Positions 59,101 through 64,000 of a stretch of DNA of 64,000 bases are shown here, one piece after another; the first letter of the stretch is position 1; the number at the start of each line of letters is the position of its first letter. The DNA comes from Isoetes taiwanensis. Lineage: Eukaryota > Streptophyta > Lycopodiopsida > Isoetales > Isoetaceae. Position numbers and translations under genes: made by a program. Below the pieces are notes generated by a model. That model saw only the letters and a program-made list of their open reading frames with translations. It made no database searches and was not told the DNA's origin. The stretch is from the NCBI GenBank assembly GCA_021234155.1, contig JAJEKV010000077.1, forward strand, positions 4,772,486-4,836,485. The letters are read 5' to 3'.

Positions 59101-62100
59101 GAGAATATCCAGTGAATAAAAATTCATGGAGGTATACGTAGGAGATTTCTCTTACCAAGACCCTTTGTAAGATCTCAACTTCTATCTGGAAGGGCCACAA
59201 AGGAATCATCCATGTTATCAATGGGAAGAATTACATATCCGATATGCGTCAGAAGTTACTTTTCTTGGTAGTTAATGGGTTGAGCGAAATTTTGGAGAAA
59301 AGGGAGCATGCATTTATCACGGAAGTTTTTGATCGACTTGGGGATCTTCTATTAACAACCTGCATCGAGTTCTCACAGTGATAGAATTTCCTTGGAGCAC
59401 GACTTTGCTTCATTTAAAGAAAATCTAGGCGCCACAGTCATGTCTTTATTAGTTTAATTTTACATTTTACTCTAGATAGATTCCGCTTCAACTTCCTCAA
59501 TACTCTTAGGATAGTTTTCAAGGGCTCTTCACCAAAATTTGATTTAAGTTATATGGATCATCTTGAAGAAGAGATCTAATATCCCTCATTTAGGCAGTGT
59601 TCCTTCTCGACGATTTTGGACATGTACTAGCACGGCCATTCAATAATAATCAACTTTTGATCTTCTTAATTCGTATAAAGTCTTTTCATGGAATCTGATT
59701 ATTCTCTTACGGAATGTGAATATAGAAATCTTGAAGTCCTTCACAAAGGATTCCTCTCAAGGAAAACCCACGATTAAACAGGAGACATTACCATCTCTAG
59801 GAATTTGGGTTAACTGTTTGAGCACAAAGGTGGAAATTTGATGATGCGAGATAATGTTACCTTCATCACTAGTGACAAAACAATTGTCCCAAAGATAGGA
59901 ATTGAGGGCCTACAAATATAATATCTATCAAGAGCACAATAAACTCTTTTATCACTTATACATTACAATTAGACCGGTATATGAGGCGATGAAGGAACAT
60001 AAACTGAGGCACTACTCGAAATAAAGGACTCATTTTACCTCACTAAAGAGAATGGACGTAGTGAAAATTTGTGCAAGTTTCATATTCAATCGAGTGTAAA
60101 ATCACCCCAATAATCAATCAGATATAGGATTATTAACCAAGCATCCAAAAGTTAATTTAGTCCAAAGTAATTCTATCTTTAGGGTTAGTGGAGCATATAT
60201 ATTAATTACTCAAAAACCGAGTCACGAAATTGAAAAGTATGACTTGCCACATTTTAGAGGGAATTATAGAAGGAAAGATGTTTCAGTTTCTCCAAATCAT
60301 GACAATACCTCCCTTCTTCCGGAGGCTTCAATCCAAGTGGAAAAAAGGCACCGGGAAAATCAATCCCCAAGATTGGAAATGTCAAATTAGAAGCTTCTTC
60401 ACGGAGCATATCTTCTCGGCATTATAATTTCTAAATTTGGGAGATGGCTCTCCTCCTTTTGATAAGACCCTTGATTCCCTTTACACATTCCAAGAAAAGA
60501 ATCTTCATAGAAATCTAAGAGAAGCAGAGAGATATGGGCCAATCAAAATCGAGTCTATAGAGTTTCTTTTTCCTTTTCCCTTTTTAACACTTGCTTCTAG
60601 TATTGGCATTTGGGGTATTGTGATTAATAGGATCCATGAGAAGGTGTCATAGTTTTTAGACTTAGCTAGAATTCTTACCCCAGGAGTGAAGTGGCTTGAA
60701 ATAACCTCAGCAGGGCAATCTATAGAAACTTATCACCTTCCCAATTCTCCTTATCATATCATCATCACTAACTTCGGAAACTCCCGGGATGAATTCAAAT
60801 ATTTTATTTATGAAGAAGAATGATCAAATTATTAACGAGTTTATCCAAAAAGCAAGCATGAGGTGAAAAAATGCGACACGACATTGCAATAACCATTTCT
60901 TGAATTTCTTGAAGTGCCAATATATCTTCTTCTTGGAAGTCTGTAAAGATCTGGCCCAAGTCTGAGAGATCATCTTCACAATAAAATTATCTTGCACAAT
61001 TTCTTCATCCATCTCAAATTCCATAGCGAACTGGATTTAAATTTGAGACCCTCTTGCAAGGAAAGCTGGTTGCTCAGCAATGTCATTAGCCTATAATGGA
61101 GTGTGGAGGAAGAAGGGATCGAGAGAATTTTGGAAAAGATCAATAATGGGGATTTGACAATTTTTATTATCCTCCAGTGCTCAAAATTACATCCAAATCA
61201 ACTCATAATTAAGGTTAGCTAATACGAAATTGGTTGGTATTACCATTTATTTGATTGGGCGGTCCTTTGAGTTAACTTGAGGAGAGTTATATATGAAGCC
61301 TCCACCATTTCAAGTGACTTGAGATGATTGCAATCATTTGCTAAAGTGGAGGCGAGGAGCAGCTTCCACCAAAGTGTCTCTAGGATCAATTCATCCTGAG
61401 TAGCTGATCACTATTTGTACAACTCAGTTCTAAGACCTTGCCATGTTTGCTTTCTTGTTTAATGGACCACTCTTACTCTTGCTCGAGTTTAATGAGAGAG
61501 ATCTACATTATTTTTGCGGAAGTTTTGGCATCCAAAATAATCTTGTTCAAGGTATCATGAGGCTACTGACCTTGTCTGTGCATACATTTGACGTGTAACA
61601 CTGTTCTTTGTGAAGAACCCTTTTCGATTAAAGGAGATATCTTCATCATGGTTTTTGCTTTACTTACATAATTTGCATTATAAGCACAGGGTCTCAACTT
61701 CTTCTTTCTTTGAATTCTTTTTATAGCTGCCATTGACCTTGGTCCCACTTTGAAATTTATTGTCTCTTGAGATAATGCCCGGAAATTAATATCTACGATT
61801 TTTTTGTCTGACCTCATAATGGGCATGTTCACAGAATTTTGCCCTTTTTCTTTGTTCGTGGCTCCTTACTGCTGTTGACCACCAAATTGACTTTCTGATT
61901 GACTTCTTTATTGTCCAGTCAACTTGGTCATAGAACTATCATTCATAGCGGAAGAAGGTGATAATTCCTTGCAAGATTCATACCAAAAGTGCAGCCACAG
62001 TTTTGAGCAATGAGTGGCGAGACGAGGGCTGACCTGAGGGAAGGGAGGTTTTGTGAAGGCATCAAGGAAAGGGATTTGGATTGGACTTCCTTGGAGATAT

Positions 62101-63521
62101 CAATGCGGACAATTGATCTTGGAGGTCTATAGGGAGAATCTAGGTACATATGTAGAACCCAATTGACCCAAAAAGCAATTTAAAACAGTCTTCATTCCAA
62201 TATATAAGTTTAGGCCATGAAGAGTTTAGCCAAAGCCACACACCTGACTTATCAAATTGGTGACTTCAAATCTAGGATCGACTGAGGAATATGAGTTGGA
62301 AAGTTAAAGCCAAGGACCATGATTGGTATTGAAGATTTGCGGTTAGTCTATTACCACACTCGATCATGATATAGGGAGATTGAAGCGATGAAGCTGACAT
62401 TAATAAAATTCCTTTGTGAAGATTCAAGCGGAAAGCCATAGCTTATCAAACGATGCCATGTTTATTGAAACTTTTTCTGTTAGCCGACGAATCATGAAGA
62501 AAAGAATTCAATTTACATGAGCAGGAAGATCCGGAGAGGATTGAATGAGTCAAAGACTGTTCCAGAGCATTCTTGAGAGATACATCCAGGAATTTCTTCA
62601 TTGACCTTTTTTCCCCATAGGCAATACTAGAATTTGGAATCAAGGGTCCATGCATGGCACTTGGCCTCACAATCAGGGTCCTTAGATAAATTGTCCAACA
62701 TGGTACTTTGAAAGAAAGGGGATCCATCGATTTGGTGACATCCAGGAGAAAGAGTTAGCAAAGTCACCAAAGAAAATAAATTTTTTGGATTTTCTTGAAG
62801 GACATAGGCCCTTAAGGAATTGATCACGATCGGAGGAACTCGAGATCAGCAAATGCATAAAGAAGGATGGAAAGAAATTTAGGAATTTTGTTTATAAGAT
62901 CATCCGGAAAGACGGTCAGCTAAAGCGGTGAAATGTGCAAAATAGGGAGAGGGAAAATAAAGGCGAGAAGAAAAGCGAGCCGAGAATTCGAAATTAATTT
63001 GGAGGCAGTTCAAAAGCCAAAATAGAAAATGAGCACTAGAGAATGAATCATTGCTAGGAAAACACTTTTTACCACAATTTTGGAGTCGCTCCAACCACAA
63101 TACATGGTCACGAGCGAAACTTCTTTTGTAGTAGATTCTTGTAGCGAGGAATCAACAATTTTAGCTTGATTCAGCAGGCTTGGAACAAATGAGTGATACG
63201 GAACAAAAAGAGCTCTTCATGGAAATCTTGATTTGAGACTAAGAGAATTCCAAAGATCCACGAAGACCCCGCTAAAAACACGGAGTTAATACATCTCATT
63301 ATGTTTGATAATTGTGAAGATATTGATGTCCTTGATGGGAAAAGTAGGGGGAATCATGCAATGCTAGCCCCTACAAGGCTGGCACCTTGAATCTTAATTC
63401 CTTGAGAGAAATAGCAAGAAATTAGCACGAAGGATCAAAATTTGGTTTGAATCGAATAGGACAAAGGAATCAAGAAAATTGGCGCACATTCTTGGCGTGT
63501 CCCATTGCTCGATTTTACAGG
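56114..63521 (-). mobile_element. near full-length plant L1-type LINE
   Basis: About 7.4 kb on the minus strand, the length of a complete plant L1. Reading from 63521 down: a 5' leader; an ORF1 (gag-like) region whose clearest part is YRPPRSIVRIDISKEV (about 62130-62083), like the DUF4283/zinc-knuckle gag of plant L1s; a region where the endonuclease belongs (about 61100-59600), not clearly readable; reverse transcriptase with RKGTPLISYTFF (about 58625-58590, matching 'RQGDPLSPYLF') and NMADDTLLS with the catalytic Asp pair at about 58490-58470; RLTLIANFVLASSHIYF and EIEKIIRRFIGKGL (about 58200-58060), a highly typical L1 segment; and WNLEGKCHYKVSKIYSF (about 57507-57455), matching 'WxxxGxFSVKSAYxL'. 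Many frameshifts break both ORFs. It ends in a poly(A) run. The RT motifs differ from the LINE at 8.4-10.7 kb. Confidence 0.85.
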
Positions 63522-63527
63522 AGTCTT
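63522..63527 (+). repeat. target-site duplication, right copy
   Basis: AGTCTT, matching 40775-40780. The L1 5' end lies immediately to its left and Copia integrase coding immediately to its right. Confidence 0.65.
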
Positions 63528-63995
63528 CAAGCAATATAAAGCATGGGCGGAGAACTTGATTAGTAAAAAGATCAAATGTTTGAGATCTGATCGTGGTGGT
63601 AGGTACATATCGAGAGTTCCAGGGTTTTGTGCTTCTCATGGAATCAACGTGAATATACGTGTCGAGGTACATCTCAACAAAATGGGTTGCGGAAGCGTAA
63701 GAATAGAACATTGGTTGAGCGAAAGCCACGAGGAGTATGTTGTAGTTATCTGGTTTACCTCTCTCTCTTTAGGCTGGGCGATGAACGACTTATTATGTAC
63801 CATCGAATTCCCACATCTGCAGAGACGAATAAAATTCCGGAAAAGAAGTTTGGAGTGGTAAAAAGCGAGTGTGAAGCACTACATTCTTTTGGGTGTTTAT
63901 CTTATAGTTTTGTTCCGGATGATGATCGAGAAGAAAGTTGGATGCCAAAAGTGAGGAGTAGTATCTAGTTGAATATTGAGAAGAATCCAAGGGTC
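63522..63995 (+). pseudogene. second Copia element: remainder of integrase (partial at window end)
   Basis: Continues the integrase interrupted at 40780. VFKQYKAWAENL is followed by KCLRSDRGGRYIS (RSDRGG at 63583-63600, the second acidic-residue block, usually RSDNGGEY). After a frame change come SWNQREYTCRGTSQQNGLRKRKNRTLVER (63630-63720, the 'QQNGVAERKNRT' block with its Glu lost in this frame) and LHSFGCLSYSFVPDDDR (about 63880-63930, matching 'LxVFGCxxYxHVP'). Reverse transcriptase and the 3' LTR would lie beyond 64000. At least one frameshift is present. Confidence 0.85.
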
Positions 63996-64000
63996 TCGTT

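Noticed and set aside
1-64000. CRISPR arrays, bacterial operons, tRNA or rRNA genes
   Set aside because: No regularly spaced identical repeats, no ribosomal motifs and no convincing tRNA arms were found.

Overview
The window reads as nuclear DNA of a seed plant, or another land plant, with a large repeat-rich genome. The support is a HAK/KUP potassium-transporter gene with plant-style introns, plant-type LRR and PP2C remnants, Copia elements, plant L1-like LINEs and PIF/Harbinger transposases, with very low gene density and no prokaryotic-style gene packing. A gymnosperm-like genome is a reasonable guess, but nothing seen here fixes the clade. No rRNA, tRNA or CRISPR array was recognised.

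Layout. 1-2.7 kb holds gene scraps: an acidic C-terminus, a PP2C fragment and a 5'-truncated LINE ending in a poly(A) tail. At 5.0-6.2 kb lies the only long uninterrupted reading frame, a 402-codon HARBI1-like (PIF/Harbinger) nuclease. At 8.4-10.7 kb is a decayed LINE reverse transcriptase on the minus strand. At 14.9-22.9 kb a HAK/KUP transporter gene runs on the minus strand; its upstream exons and splice sites are still readable, but a 4.7-kb Copia element (15545-20270, plus strand, 200-bp LTRs) sits inside its last exon. Next come LRR-protein remains (23.0-23.6 kb), a pair of about 680-bp direct repeats with a LINE fragment between them (23.7-26.0 kb), a possible minus-strand LTR end (26.4 kb), and a long stretch with little recognisable content. 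That stretch includes a second, broken PIF/Harbinger transposase (31.9-32.7 kb), a strongly C-rich tract (34.2-35.1 kb) and a degenerate family of short CCGCGGG-type repeats (35.1-35.5 kb).

The right-hand 25 kb is one nested structure. A second Copia element starts at 38787 (LTR, primer site, gag, integrase) and stops inside its integrase at 40780. Its integrase resumes at 63522. The 22.7 kb between is flanked by the same six bases (AGTCTT) and begins with a T run, as expected of one minus-strand LINE-type insertion. It contains four tandem copies of a 3.7-4.3 kb non-coding unit (40.8-56.1 kb), joined at a second T run (56094-56113) to a long minus-strand plant L1 element (56.1-63.5 kb). The tandem copies come in two types arranged A-B-B-A and carry their own internal repeats. 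This compound structure is the most unusual thing in the window.

Most repeat-derived reading frames are broken by many short indels. In the tandem copies the differences cluster at the same short sites, so some of the apparent decay may be systematic sequence error rather than mutation. This should be settled before any locus is called a pseudogene.
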